Below, one piece after another: positions 44,102 to 52,711 of a stretch of DNA of 59,128 bases; the first letter of the stretch is position 1, and each line of letters opens with the position of its first letter. The translations under genes and the position numbers were made by a program. Source of the DNA: Bacillus sp. J33 (lineage in GTDB: Bacteria; Bacillota; Bacilli; Bacillales; Cytobacillaceae); assembly GCF_000518885.1 (NCBI RefSeq), contig NZ_JAEL01000022.1, forward strand, positions 1-59,128. Direction: 5' to 3'. The notes beneath the pieces are model-generated. The model was not told the origin of the DNA and ran no database searches. It saw only the letters and a program-made list of their open reading frames with translations.

Positions 44102-46501
44102 TTGTCAATGAAGAAGAAGTGGAAAAGCGGTCTAGTTGTCTTTACAGCAATTTCCGGATTGAGTTTCACAACGGTATATCCTTCCTTTAGTACTCCAACG
44201 GCAGCTTTTCAGCAAGAGGGGGAGCCTTTACCCGCTGAAGAGCCGGCATCCATCGTACAGGTTGAACTGCCAAATAAGGAGACTTTGGAAAAATTGCAAG
44301 AATTGGGTATCGACTTGACTCACCGAGTACATGTACATGATGGAGTAATTGAGGCGGATGTTGTGGTAACACCTACCGAAATCGCACAATTAAAAGCACA
44401 GGGAATAAAAGTGAAAGATACGTTAATCAATGAAAAGCAATGGAAGGAGAGAACTGACCAGCGAAGACAGGCTCTTCAGCTGGAGAGTTCTATAACTGCA
44501 GCAGAGGATCAATTAGAAATCCTGAGGGCAAACCATTTTACTAATCAATCAGGCACATTTTTATACATTGAAGCAAAGTCCAGTGCAGGGGAGGCATCGA
44601 GCACTGCTTTGACAGCATACTGGGCAGAGGATGGGGTTGATAAATCCGCCACACTTGAAAGGGTTTCAGATATGGGTGAATATTTATATCATTCTCTGCT
44701 TTTACCGGTTGATCAGATCCCCGAGCAGGTGAAAGTGGACAGCAATCTCGGCGCAACGGCAAGTTTATCTGTAACAGAATGGCTTGGCGAGGAGAAACCA
44801 GGCAATCCGAAAAAACATTATGTTAAAGACTTTATTGACCATTATATGGATCCGACTGAACTTTATGAGCGGGCTGAAAAATTGGCAGAGGAATTTCCTG
44901 AATTGGTTGAAATTATCGAAATGCCAAATAAAACAAACGGTTACAGGAGGCACGCACAAGCTGTCATCGGAAGTCATACGGATAATAGCTTGGTAGTTAC
45001 ATCAAAGGCTTGGGGGCATGAAGGCGGCAATGATATTTCAGTAGAAATCAAAAATGCCGGGAATAGCAACTCTCCTCTTAATGTAACAATTGAAGAGGAT
45101 CATATTATGGTTCAGCCGGCTACAGATGGCGCGGGTAACATTATAAGTGCTGCCAGAGATGTTGCTGCTGCCATTAATGCCGGAGCAGGAAATCTGGTGA
45201 CAGCTAGTACATACAGAGGAGACAGCGGAAATGGAATTGTCAAACCTGCCGCAGCGCAGTTAACAGATAACCTTAAGGCACCGGATAACATTTCAAGAGA
45301 ACCCTTTACTGTAAAAGCAATTAGAATCGGAAAGCATCGCGATGGCTCAAAACCTGGTGTCCTTGGATATGCACAGGAACATGCCCGTGAATGGGTAACA
45401 CCTCTTGTTACGATAGAAACAGCAGAGCGTTTGCTAAGAAACTATGCACATGATGGGGAAACAAAAAAATTGGTAGATAATCTTGATATCTTCTTAGTAC
45501 CATCTGTAAATCCGGATGGAGCCCACTATAGTTTCTATGACTACAATATGCAAAGAAAAAACATGACGAACCATTGCGGACCAACATCATCAGATCCTGC
45601 ATATCGAAATAACTGGGGCGTCGACTTGAACCGCAACCACTCAGTTGGTTCAGCTTTCGACGGATATATTGGTGCGAGTACTACAAACTGCAGGAGTACA
45701 ACTTATGCGGGACCAGAAGAAACCTCAGAGCCAGAGGCAAAAAATTTAGTTTGGCTTGCAGACCAAAATCCGAATATCAAATTTGCGATGAACATCCACA
45801 GCTACGGCGGATACTTCATGTGGTCACCTGGAGCATATGATGCTGATCGTACGACATTGCCTAGGCCATCTGCTGGTGAAGAATCCTTTTATTGGGCAGC
45901 ATCCGGCCACATTTTAAACCAGATCCAGGATCACCGCGGTACTGTCATATTGCCAAGCCGTACAGGTCCGATTCCTGATGTATTGTACTCTGCAGCCGGC
46001 AACTCTGCTGATTATTTATGGTATGAAAAAGGCATCTACGCTTGGAACTTCGAAGTGGGCGCTGATCTATGGGATGCAGAAGCAAACAGATGGAGAGCAG
46101 TCGGTTTCCAGCCAGACTTTGAAGAAGGCCATGAAGAAGCAATGGAGTTTGCCAACGGGCTAATCGGATTGATCGAGGTTGCCTATAATCATTCCAAAGA
46201 TAAACAGCCTCCGTCTACAAAAGCTGTTCCAGGAAAAGGCATCTTTAATGGCCCAGTAGAAGTAGAATTCCAAACAAGCGAACCCGCCACAATCTACTAC
46301 ACAGTTGATGGCAGCAAGCCAACCTTTGAATCTAATAAATTGCAGCTTAGCGGCACCCGTGAACCTGCCGAAATGCTTAGAATCGATCAAACCACTACCA
46401 TCAACTGGTTCTCAGCAGACACAGCCGGAAACATAGAAAAAAATTATAACCCAATTGAAAAAGGGAACAACTACAATACTGCCAAAATAACAATTAAATA
46501 A
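44102..46501 (+). CDS. Large secreted M14 carboxypeptidase with inserted and C-terminal accessory domains
   Basis: 799 aa. Signal peptide (about 1-30), N-terminal pro/CUB-like region (50-235), then a metallocarboxypeptidase domain starting near 240. Zinc ligands are His427/Glu430 in AQEHAREWVTP; the NPDGAHYSFYDYNMQRKN block and NMHSYGGYFMWSPG, then AWNFEVGA, complete the site. Between the first strands and HAREW about 105 residues (290-395) are inserted that look like a repetitive beta/alpha module (GNDISVEIKNAG ... ATDGAGNIISAARDVAAAINA) known from phage-tail-type proteins. The C-terminus (about 715-790) is a chitobiase/hexosaminidase-C-like domain (ATIYYTVDGSKPTFES). TTG start 44102 fits GGAGGTG. 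Confidence 0.88.
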   Translation: MSMKKKWKSGLVVFTAISGLSFTTVYPSFSTPTAAFQQEGEPLPAEEPASIVQVELPNKETLEKLQELGIDLTHRVHVHDGVIEADVVVTPTEIAQLKAQGIKVKDTLINEKQWKERTDQRRQALQLESSITAAEDQLEILRANHFTNQSGTFLYIEAKSSAGEASSTALTAYWAEDGVDKSATLERVSDMGEYLYHSLLLPVDQIPEQVKVDSNLGATASLSVTEWLGEEKPGNPKKHYVKDFIDHYMDPTELYERAEKLAEEFPELVEIIEMPNKTNGYRRHAQAVIGSHTDNSLVVTSKAWGHEGGNDISVEIKNAGNSNSPLNVTIEEDHIMVQPATDGAGNIISAARDVAAAINAGAGNLVTASTYRGDSGNGIVKPAAAQLTDNLKAPDNISREPFTVKAIRIGKHRDGSKPGVLGYAQEHAREWVTPLVTIETAERLLRNYAHDGETKKLVDNLDIFLVPSVNPDGAHYSFYDYNMQRKNMTNHCGPTSSDPAYRNNWGVDLNRNHSVGSAFDGYIGASTTNCRSTTYAGPEETSEPEAKNLVWLADQNPNIKFAMNIHSYGGYFMWSPGAYDADRTTLPRPSAGEESFYWAASGHILNQIQDHRGTVILPSRTGPIPDVLYSAAGNSADYLWYEKGIYAWNFEVGADLWDAEANRWRAVGFQPDFEEGHEEAMEFANGLIGLIEVAYNHSKDKQPPSTKAVPGKGIFNGPVEVEFQTSEPATIYYTVDGSKPTFESNKLQLSGTREPAEMLRIDQTTTINWFSADTAGNIEKNYNPIEKGNNYNTAKITIK

Positions 46502-46506
46502 TGCTA

Positions 46507-46552
46507 AAAGGCCCCAGCCAAGGATCATTTCCAGCTGGGGCCTTTCGTTTTT
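46507..46552 (+). terminator. Terminator of the M14 gene
   Basis: AAAGGCCCCAGC ... GCTGGGGCCTTT perfect 12-bp stem followed by CGTTTTTG. Confidence 0.85.
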
Positions 46553-46590
46553 GCCAAAAAAGACTCACTTTGAATAGCAGAAGATACAAA

Positions 46591-46652
46591 TACCGGTATA
46601 ACTTGGGCATTGACCGGTATTTTATCGGCCTAAATGACTATTTTACCGGCCA
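46591..46652. repeat. Phased ACCGG motif array C
   Basis: TACCGGTAT (46591), GACCGGTAT (46612), TATCGGCCT (46623) and TACCGGCCA (46644) are spaced 21, 11 and 21 bp, i.e. whole helical turns. Convergent spacer between the M14 and ftsH-like genes. Resembles arrays A and B in phasing and in its TAYC start but has a different core. Confidence 0.5.
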
Positions 46653-46670
46653 TTCAACAAACAGGTGAAA

Positions 46671-46697
46671 ACCGGCCACATTCAGGGCCGGTCTCTT
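46671..46697 (-). terminator. Terminator of the ftsH-like gene
   Basis: ACCGGCC...GGGCCGGT; on the minus strand followed by TTTTC, directly after the stop. Confidence 0.65.
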
Positions 46698-48428
46698 TTA
46701 AGCAATTATCATATCAGTCTTTAATTCTCCAACAATCTCCTGAACCTCAGAACCTTCCAGTGTTTCTTTTTCAAGTAGGGCATCTACAAGGTTTTCGAAC
46801 TGTCGCTGGTGGTTTGCAATTAACAATTCACATCTTTCCAAAGCTTTGCGGAATAAATCCTGCATCTTTGCTTCCTTCTGACCTTTGTTAAACGTAAGCT
46901 CGAATCCGTTGTCCAGCAGGCCTGTATCAACCATTTGCTCAATTATATGCTTTGCTTGTTTGACGTCTCCGCTGACCCCGATGCTATGCTCGCCAAGGAT
47001 CAATCTTTCGGCTACACCGCCTGCCAGAATCATAGCAACCTGATCAAGCAATTCACTTGTTGTAGACAGGTGAAGTTCCTTTTGAATTGGAGCTACATAT
47101 CCAAGGGCTTCACCACGAGGAATAATGGTTGCCTTACGCACAGAACCCGGTTTTGTTAATGCAGCTACCAGTGCATGGCCTGCTTCATGGATGGCAACAC
47201 GCTGCTTCGTTCCAGAATCCTGAAGAGCACGGGTAGTTGTTCCAAGAATCGTGCGGTCAAGCGCATAATCTAAATCTTCCTTTGAAATAATTTCCTGGCC
47301 ATTCCGAACAGCTCTTCGGCTTGCAGTTTCAAATAAGGAATGAAGGTCTGCGCCAGAGAAACCAGAAGTACTCTCAGCCAAATCACCAAGGGTTGTCATG
47401 ACATCTTCAGCAAGCAGCCGGTTTCTTGTATGAATATTGATAATCTCTCTTCGGCCCTTTGTGTCTGGAAGCGGAACATTGAAGGAGAAGTCAATGCGTC
47501 CTGGACGAAGGAATGCTTCATCCAGCATATCTTTCCGGTTTGTTGCAGCGATAAACAAAATGCCCTCATTTGTATGTCCGCCATCAAGCTGGACAAGCAA
47601 TTCTGTTAATGTTTTTTCGCTTTCTTCTCCGCCATGCTGCTTGCGACGGCCTGCAAGTGCATCCACTTCATCAATAAAGACAACAGCAGGTGCATGCTTT
47701 CTCGCATTCTGGAAAAGGTTCCTTACACGGGAAGCACCCACTCCGACAAACAGTTCATTAAACCCAGATCCGCTGGTGGAGAAGAACGTTGCGCCAAGTT
47801 CCTTGGCAATTGCCTGTGCCAGCAGTGTTTTTCCTGTTCCCGGAGGTCCGTATAAAAGAATTCCTTTCGGCGGCTTAATGCCCATTTTCAGAGAGCGTTC
47901 AGGCTCCTTTAAAATAGAAAGGGTCTGCATAATTTCCTCTTTCATTTCTTCCTGGATACCGCCGACATCATCAAGTGAAATGGAAGGAAGAGGCTTAGGC
48001 TTTGAGACACTTTGCTTCATTGTATTTGTAGCACCCATTCCGCCTTTTCCGGATTTGTATAGGTATATTCCAATAGCAATTAATAATAGGATAAACCCGC
48101 CAAGAATCCAAGGCGTATAAGGTCCTGTAGTTGCAAAAGTATATTGTATATTATAGGTTTCTACTAATTTATCTACCATTTCACTATTTGGAGGCACATG
48201 TGAAATATACTCTCCATCAGGGGCAGTAATCAGCAGTTTACCGTTTTTATATTCCTGTATTGCAACAGTTTTTCCATCCTGGGAGGCAATAAGCTTTTCC
48301 ACAGTAGAAAATGGGACTGTCACATCCTTTTTTCCTGCTTGAACGGTCCAAATAACCGCTGCCAAAATCACCGTGACCGCCAATAAAAGCAAAACAATCG
48401 TTGAAGGTTTCTGTAAACGTGATTTCAA
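46698..48428 (-). CDS. FtsH-family ATP-dependent zinc metalloprotease (paralogue)
   Basis: 576 aa. Helices at 10-28 and 107-124 flank an external domain; AAA module with Walker A GPPGTGKT (194-201), Walker B VVFIDEVDA, pore loop near GSGFNELFVGVGAS and second region AATNRKDMLDEAFLRPGRID; protease site HEAGH (414-418). FtsH degrades membrane and regulatory proteins. It is shorter than the housekeeping FtsH (about 640 aa), its AAA domain deviates (FNELFVG instead of FVEMFVG), and it stands alone, so it is probably a second FtsH. TTG start behind GGAGGGAATTAG. Confidence 0.88.
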   Translation of the reverse strand: MKSRLQKPSTIVLLLLAVTVILAAVIWTVQAGKKDVTVPFSTVEKLIASQDGKTVAIQEYKNGKLLITAPDGEYISHVPPNSEMVDKLVETYNIQYTFATTGPYTPWILGGFILLLIAIGIYLYKSGKGGMGATNTMKQSVSKPKPLPSISLDDVGGIQEEMKEEIMQTLSILKEPERSLKMGIKPPKGILLYGPPGTGKTLLAQAIAKELGATFFSTSGSGFNELFVGVGASRVRNLFQNARKHAPAVVFIDEVDALAGRRKQHGGEESEKTLTELLVQLDGGHTNEGILFIAATNRKDMLDEAFLRPGRIDFSFNVPLPDTKGRREIINIHTRNRLLAEDVMTTLGDLAESTSGFSGADLHSLFETASRRAVRNGQEIISKEDLDYALDRTILGTTTRALQDSGTKQRVAIHEAGHALVAALTKPGSVRKATIIPRGEALGYVAPIQKELHLSTTSELLDQVAMILAGGVAERLILGEHSIGVSGDVKQAKHIIEQMVDTGLLDNGFELTFNKGQKEAKMQDLFRKALERCELLIANHQRQFENLVDALLEKETLEGSEVQEIVGELKTDMIIA

Positions 48429-48743
48429 CTAATTCCCTCCTTATAGAAGAACATAACTACATTATAAGGAAAAAGGAATGTTATTTATAGGCTTTTACAC
48501 TTTTTAAACGTTGTAAATTATGGAAAAATAATAAATTAACCGCGAAACTGTATTATAACAAGTTTGAAAAGAGACATAATTGTGAAAAAAGTGTGACAAA
48601 AATGAAGGATATTCGCTCCTCCCAATCCAGGTTCCCCTCTCTGCGTCTCAATTATTTTTCCGTAAATTCATATGATTGGAAGTTAAAAGGAAAATCATTA
48701 ATAATAGAACTTATGACTATATAAATCGAAAAAGGGGCAGAGG
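48429..48743. other. 315-bp divergent spacer, no feature beyond promoters
   Basis: Between the ftsH-like and MATE genes. AT-rich; contains the ribosome sites of both genes but no clear operator, hairpin or small gene that I can support. Confidence 0.4.
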
Positions 48744-50084
48744 ATGAAACAGCAGGACTTTACGAAAGGGAATATATTTAAACAGCTTTTATTATTTTCA
48801 GCTCCGATTATGCTGACCAATTTGCTGCAGGTCTCCTATCAATTCATTGACAGCCTTTGGGTGGGCAACTTGCTTGGAGCAAAGGCTCTGGGTGCCATCG
48901 CGGTGTCTGGGACCGTTATTTTTACTGTCCTTTCATTCATAATCGGCATAAACAATGCAACTTTAACCATTTTGTCGCAGCAGAAGGGAGGCGACAATGA
49001 AGAAGGCCTAAAGAGATATTTAAATGCGTTTGTTGTCATTTTAGCCATCATGTCTGTAGGTCTAGGCTTGGCTGGATTTCTATTTGCGGAAAAAGTATTA
49101 ATCCTCATGGGAACTCCAACGGGAATGATTTCAGACGCGGCCTCTTATTTGCAAATTAATTTTCTCGGCATTCTGTTTTTATTTGGCTACAATTTTATCG
49201 GCACTGTGCTTCGGGCATTGGGGGACAGTAAAACACCCTTATACTTTGTGATGATTGCGGTTATTTTAAATACGATATTAGATCCGATTTTTATCTGGAC
49301 ATTTCAGCTTGGGATCGAAGGGGCAGCCTACGCAACTATTGTTTCACAGGGAGTTGCGTTTCTCACAGGCTTGGCGCTTATTCTCCGCAAAAATCTGGCT
49401 CCTTTCACCATGCCTTCATGGCCGCAGAAGGAGGAGGCTGCTTTACTATTTAAACTCGGCATTCCTTCTGGTCTTCAAATGACTGTAATTTCAGCAGGTG
49501 TAATGGCCATTATGAGTGTGGTTACGTCTTTTGGAGGAGACGTAGTTGCCGGGTTTGGGGCAGCACAGCGGATTGATAGCATTATTATGCTTCCCGCAAT
49601 GGCCTTGGGGACAGCCGTGAACAGTATGGCCGGCCAAAATATTGGCGGGAATGAATGGGGACGCGTTCACAAAATTGCTCTTTACGGTGTCATTTATAAT
49701 CTTGCCTTTATGCTCATAATCGCCTTAGTAATTGTTTTATTTGCTGAATATGGCGTCACCCTGTTTATACAGGATAAAGCAGCACTGGAATACGGAGCGG
49801 AATATCTAAAAATGATTGCATTCTTTTATCCCTTGCTGGGAATTAATTTTATTTTAAATGGGATTGTCAGGGCAGCAGGAGCAATGTTCCAGGTGCTCAT
49901 ACTCAACATTATTTCTTTCTGGGTACTCCGCTATCCTCTGACCTTTCTCTTTTCATCATTTATGGGAGAGAATGGGATCGCTTTAGGTATGGGCGTCAGC
50001 TTTTCCATCAGCAGTGTGATTGCTTTTCTTTATTACCGGTATGGAAAATGGAATGAGCAAAAGCTTTTTAAAGAAGAGAAATAA
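48744..50084 (+). CDS. MATE-family efflux transporter
   Basis: 446 aa, twelve helices in two homologous halves. DinF/NorM-type features: FSAPIMLTNLLQVSYQFIDSLWVGNLLG at the first helix pair (partly quoted), ALGDSKTPLYFVM, and GIPSGLQMTVISAG starting the second half with FGAAQRID. Exports drugs or metabolites using Na+ or H+. ATG start behind AAAAAGGGGCAGAGG. The next feature is a TPP riboswitch; there is no reason to link the pump with thiamine. Confidence 0.9.
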   Translation: MKQQDFTKGNIFKQLLLFSAPIMLTNLLQVSYQFIDSLWVGNLLGAKALGAIAVSGTVIFTVLSFIIGINNATLTILSQQKGGDNEEGLKRYLNAFVVILAIMSVGLGLAGFLFAEKVLILMGTPTGMISDAASYLQINFLGILFLFGYNFIGTVLRALGDSKTPLYFVMIAVILNTILDPIFIWTFQLGIEGAAYATIVSQGVAFLTGLALILRKNLAPFTMPSWPQKEEAALLFKLGIPSGLQMTVISAGVMAIMSVVTSFGGDVVAGFGAAQRIDSIIMLPAMALGTAVNSMAGQNIGGNEWGRVHKIALYGVIYNLAFMLIIALVIVLFAEYGVTLFIQDKAALEYGAEYLKMIAFFYPLLGINFILNGIVRAAGAMFQVLILNIISFWVLRYPLTFLFSSFMGENGIALGMGVSFSISSVIAFLYYRYGKWNEQKLFKEEK

Positions 50085-50140
50085 TGCTTTCCATCGGCAA
50101 AAATATAATTTATACTAATAACGACCTATTTTAATAACGC

Positions 50141-50229
50141 TGCCACAAGGGGAGCATTTTGCTGAGAGTGAACAGACCTCTGTTCTGACCCTTTGAACCT
50201 GTTAGATAATGCTAGCGCAGGAATGTGGA
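50141..50229 (+). ncRNA. TPP riboswitch upstream of thiT
   Basis: GCCACAAGGGGAGC, GCTGAGAGTGAA, ACCCTTTGAACCTGTTAGATAATGC (split: ACCCTTTGAACCTG, TAGATAATGC) and AGCGCAGGAATGTGG appear in order, with P1 formed by CCACA/TGTGG. A terminator follows at 50236. Second TPP switch of the window. Confidence 0.95.
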
Positions 50230-50235
50230 ATAAAA

Positions 50236-50265
50236 GGCAGAAGGCACCCTTCTGCCTGCTTGTTC
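50236..50265 (+). terminator. Riboswitch-controlled terminator before thiT
   Basis: GGCAGAAGG-cac-CCTTCTGCC followed by TGCTTGTTCT. Confidence 0.75.
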
Positions 50266-50305
50266 TCCCTTGGGGTATCGTCATACTATGAAGGGGGATT
50301 TTTTT

Positions 50306-50905
50306 ATGAAAAAATTGAGTTTGGCAGCCATGATTGAAGCTTCCTTTTTCGCAGCTTTTGCCATCATTTTAGATTTTTTGCCATCCATTAAATTATCACC
50401 ATCGATTTCAATTTCGGCGGCCATGATTCCTATTTTCATCCTGGCATTTAGATGGGGCTTTAAAGTCAGTTTTATTGCAGGCCTATTATGGGGGATCCTG
50501 CAGATTGCAATGGGTGATGCCTGGATTGCTACACCATTGCAAGCCTTTATAGAATATTTTGTTGCTTTTGCTTTTATCGGCTTTGCCGGTTTGTTTTATC
50601 GTCCTATTCAGCATCAATTGCGCAATGGCAAAAAGAAAAACGCCATGGGATGGATTGTATTAGCTGTTTTTGCCGGAAGCTTTGCACGTTATTTCTGGCA
50701 TTTCATTGCCGGGGTGCTTTTTTTCGGAAGCTATGCACCGGAAGGTATGTCACCGGTACTCTTTTCCTTCCTTGCAAATGGCGCAACCATGATAGGTGCA
50801 GCCGTTTTTTGTTCAATCCTGGCAGTATTTTTAATATCCTCTGCACCAAGGTTAATCCTTAGAAAAACAGATAAAGCCTTTACTTCTGATAAACTGGCTT
50901 CTTAA
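50306..50905 (+). CDS. thiT: Thiamine-specific ECF transporter S component
   Basis: 199 aa with six helices; ThiT/YuaJ family. MIEASFFAAFAIILDFLP and SISISAAMIPIFILAFRWG match the thiamine-binding family, as does MGDAWIATPLQAFIEYFVAF. It binds thiamine and needs the shared EcfAA'T module encoded elsewhere. ATG 50306 fits AAGGGGGATT; the frame from 50270 is an extension. The TPP riboswitch directly upstream supports the call. Confidence 0.94.
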   Translation: MKKLSLAAMIEASFFAAFAIILDFLPSIKLSPSISISAAMIPIFILAFRWGFKVSFIAGLLWGILQIAMGDAWIATPLQAFIEYFVAFAFIGFAGLFYRPIQHQLRNGKKKNAMGWIVLAVFAGSFARYFWHFIAGVLFFGSYAPEGMSPVLFSFLANGATMIGAAVFCSILAVFLISSAPRLILRKTDKAFTSDKLAS

Positions 50906-50911
50906 ACATCA

Positions 50912-50947
50912 AACCTCTTTGGGCAAAAAACCAAAGAGGTTTTTTTA
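50912..50947 (+). terminator. thiT terminator
   Basis: AAACCTCTTTGG ... CCAAAGAGGTTT followed by TTTT. Confidence 0.9.
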
Positions 50948-51006
50948 TAAAAAGGGCAATTACTCGCAAAAATTGGGTATATTACTCAAATAAGGGAGTG
51001 ATTGCT

Positions 51007-51276
51007 TTGTCAAATACAATGCAGGGAAGCATTATTTCAGGTGTATATGATGCAGAAGCAAGTGCCTTTGAAATCCATAAAGTTAAAAACTTTAGCACCC
51101 AGTCCGTTTTAAACAAAAGCCAATGTGAGAATTTGTATAATTATTTATCTCTGCATGAGGATGATGAAGACGGACAAATAATTACACTATATGATCAAAT
51201 GCCTCTAATGCTTACAAGACAGGAAATATGCAGTTTAAAGAAGGATTTGGAAAACATAAAAAAACTATATCAATAA
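51007..51276 (+). CDS. Small soluble protein of unknown function
   Basis: 89 aa, acidic, without membrane helix. TTG 51007 lies 8 bp behind AAGGGAG; GTG 50998 overlaps that site. Sequence features: GVYDAEASAFEIHKVKNF and a C-terminal amphipathic helix MLTRQEICSLKKDLENIKKL. Terminator at 51284-51314. No family recognised. Confidence 0.65.
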   Translation: MSNTMQGSIISGVYDAEASAFEIHKVKNFSTQSVLNKSQCENLYNYLSLHEDDEDGQIITLYDQMPLMLTRQEICSLKKDLENIKKLYQ

Positions 51277-51283
51277 ACCAGAC

Positions 51284-51314
51284 GTTTTGCTGAATGCAAG
51301 ACGTTTTTTTCTTT
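51284..51314 (+). terminator. Terminator
   Basis: ACGTTTTGC-tgaat-GCAAGACGT (one G-U pair) followed by TTTTTTC. Confidence 0.75.
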
Positions 51315-51437
51315 CCCTTAGGATGTGGCGAGGTATTGAGACCCCATATTCCAAAACCTCCGGAACGCAGTAGAAACATGATAAAAGAAAGTGCTTAATG
51401 GGATTCAACACAGTAAATAACTAATCTTCAAAAAAAA

Positions 51438-51489
51438 TTGACAAATTTGTGACAAAAAAGTTTGACAAATTTGTGAACAAAGATAGAAT
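51438..51489 (+). promoter_or_regulatory. Duplicated TTGACAAATTTGTGA element with promoter
   Basis: TTGACAAATTTGTGA occurs at 51438-51452 and 51462-51476. The second copy supplies a perfect -35 (TTGACA) with TAGAAT (51484-51489) 16 bp downstream. The core ACAAATTTGT is palindromic; the TTTGTGA-A/C part resembles the published ResD motif TTTGTGAAT. The same 15-mer lies before qoxA at 55717-55731. Confidence 0.6.
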
Positions 51490-51514
51490 ATTTAGTAAAA
51501 GGGGATGTGTTAGT

Positions 51515-51754
51515 ATGTATGAAAGACAGAAGAGGATCTTGAGATTATTTAGGAACATTACTGGAGCTGGCTTGTTTATTGGATTAGTCGTGTTTCTTTC
51601 AAGCTTTTTTGTAAGCGGTATCACAGGCCAATACATTTTATCAATTGGTTTAAGCATCATGGTTTCATCCATGCTGATTTTTGGATTCGGATTTTTTATT
51701 AATGTGATGGAAGAGATGACAGAGGGAAGCAAAGGAATAAGGCATTACAAATAA
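51515..51754 (+). CDS. Small membrane protein, probably co-regulated with qox
   Basis: 79 aa with two helices (about 15-36 and 41-62) and charged ends (MYERQKRILRLFRN, MEEMTEGSKGIRHYK). ATG 51515 is behind AAAGGGGATG; the longer frame begins inside the promoter repeats. It converges on qoxD and shares a 15-bp promoter element with the qox operon. Function unknown; a role linked to respiration is an inference from that. Confidence 0.65.
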   Translation: MYERQKRILRLFRNITGAGLFIGLVVFLSSFFVSGITGQYILSIGLSIMVSSMLIFGFGFFINVMEEMTEGSKGIRHYK

Positions 51755-51788
51755 AAACCGGCCTCCAATGATAGGAGACCGGTTTTCT
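51754..51788. terminator. Bidirectional terminator between small gene and qoxD
   Basis: AAAACCGGCCTCC ... GGAGACCGGTTTT followed by CTTCT; T-runs on both strands. Confidence 0.85.
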
Positions 51789-51796
51789 TCTAATGA

Positions 51797-52099
51797 TTAA
51801 TGGGCAGCATGCCCAGCCGTCAAAACCCAAATGGAACCTGCAACTACAACGATAACCATAAAGACGGCATAAATCATATTGATTAAATTTGTTTTTCCAT
51901 CTTCGCCTTCCCTTAAGTGCATGAACATGAACAGCTGCATGCCAGCCTGAACAACGGCCAGTGAGCCGATAATCCACATAATTACTTTAAAAGACAGATT
52001 TGTTTTTAAAGCAATGCCTGCTGCTGCAAATGTGAGTACAAGGGAGGCAGCAAATCCAATGACATGGCTAATCGGGAAGCTTTTTGAATGCTTTTCCAT
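51797..52099 (-). CDS. qoxD: Cytochrome aa3 menaquinol oxidase subunit IV
   Basis: 100 aa with three helices; HVIGFAASLVLTFAAAG, MWIIGSLAVVQAGMQLFMFMHL and a C-terminal helix ending GSIWVLTAGHAAH. The family supports assembly and stability of the oxidase. Last gene of qoxABCD; starts directly after the qoxC stop. Confidence 0.92.
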   Translation of the reverse strand: MEKHSKSFPISHVIGFAASLVLTFAAAGIALKTNLSFKVIMWIIGSLAVVQAGMQLFMFMHLREGEDGKTNLINMIYAVFMVIVVVAGSIWVLTAGHAAH

Positions 52100-52711
52100 T
52101 TAAGCCACCAATCCTTTCAAATACACAAATGTGAAAATAAAGATCCAAACTACATCAAGGAAGTGCCAATATAAACCGATAATGAACGTTTTTCTGGCTG
52201 TAGCGTGGGTAAGGCCCCTTTTCAGCAATTGAATAATAACCATAATTGCCCAGCCAATCCCTAACGTTACGTGGGCACCATGTGTTCCTAATAGCACAAA
52301 CAAGCTTGAAAGAAAAGCGCTTGTCTGCATTGTTGCACCTTCATGTGTGTAATGGATGAATTCATTAACCTCCATGAACAGGAAGCCCGCACCAAGGGAA
52401 AGGGTAATCACAAGCCATGTAATTAGCCCTTTTAGATTATTGCGGCGCATTTCAAAGATCGCGATTCCCATTGTAAAACTGCTTGTTAAAAGAAGGACCG
52501 TTTGAATCATGACGTCCTTGATCACAAAAATATCTTTATGTGTCGGACCTCCTGCAAAACGTTCGTATAAAACGCCATACACTCCGAACAGTGTGGCAAA
52601 TAGAACGATTTCGGCGCCGAGGAAAACCCAGAAGCCTAGGATATTCATTCTGTCCTGCTCGGTTTGATATTCAAGCGGCAAAGACGTATCCACTTTAGCT
52701 GACATGATCAT
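52100..52711 (-). CDS. qoxC: Cytochrome aa3 menaquinol oxidase subunit III
   Basis: 203 aa, five helices, heme-copper oxidase subunit III. FWVFLGAEIVLFATLFGVY, FLFMEVNEFIHYTHEGATM and GTHGAHVTLGIGWA match QoxC. ATG 52711 (MIMSAKVD) follows AAGGAGAGGTGC and lies inside the end of qoxB; the longer frame is an extension. Confidence 0.93.
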   Translation of the reverse strand: MIMSAKVDTSLPLEYQTEQDRMNILGFWVFLGAEIVLFATLFGVYGVLYERFAGGPTHKDIFVIKDVMIQTVLLLTSSFTMGIAIFEMRRNNLKGLITWLVITLSLGAGFLFMEVNEFIHYTHEGATMQTSAFLSSLFVLLGTHGAHVTLGIGWAIMVIIQLLKRGLTHATARKTFIIGLYWHFLDVVWIFIFTFVYLKGLVA

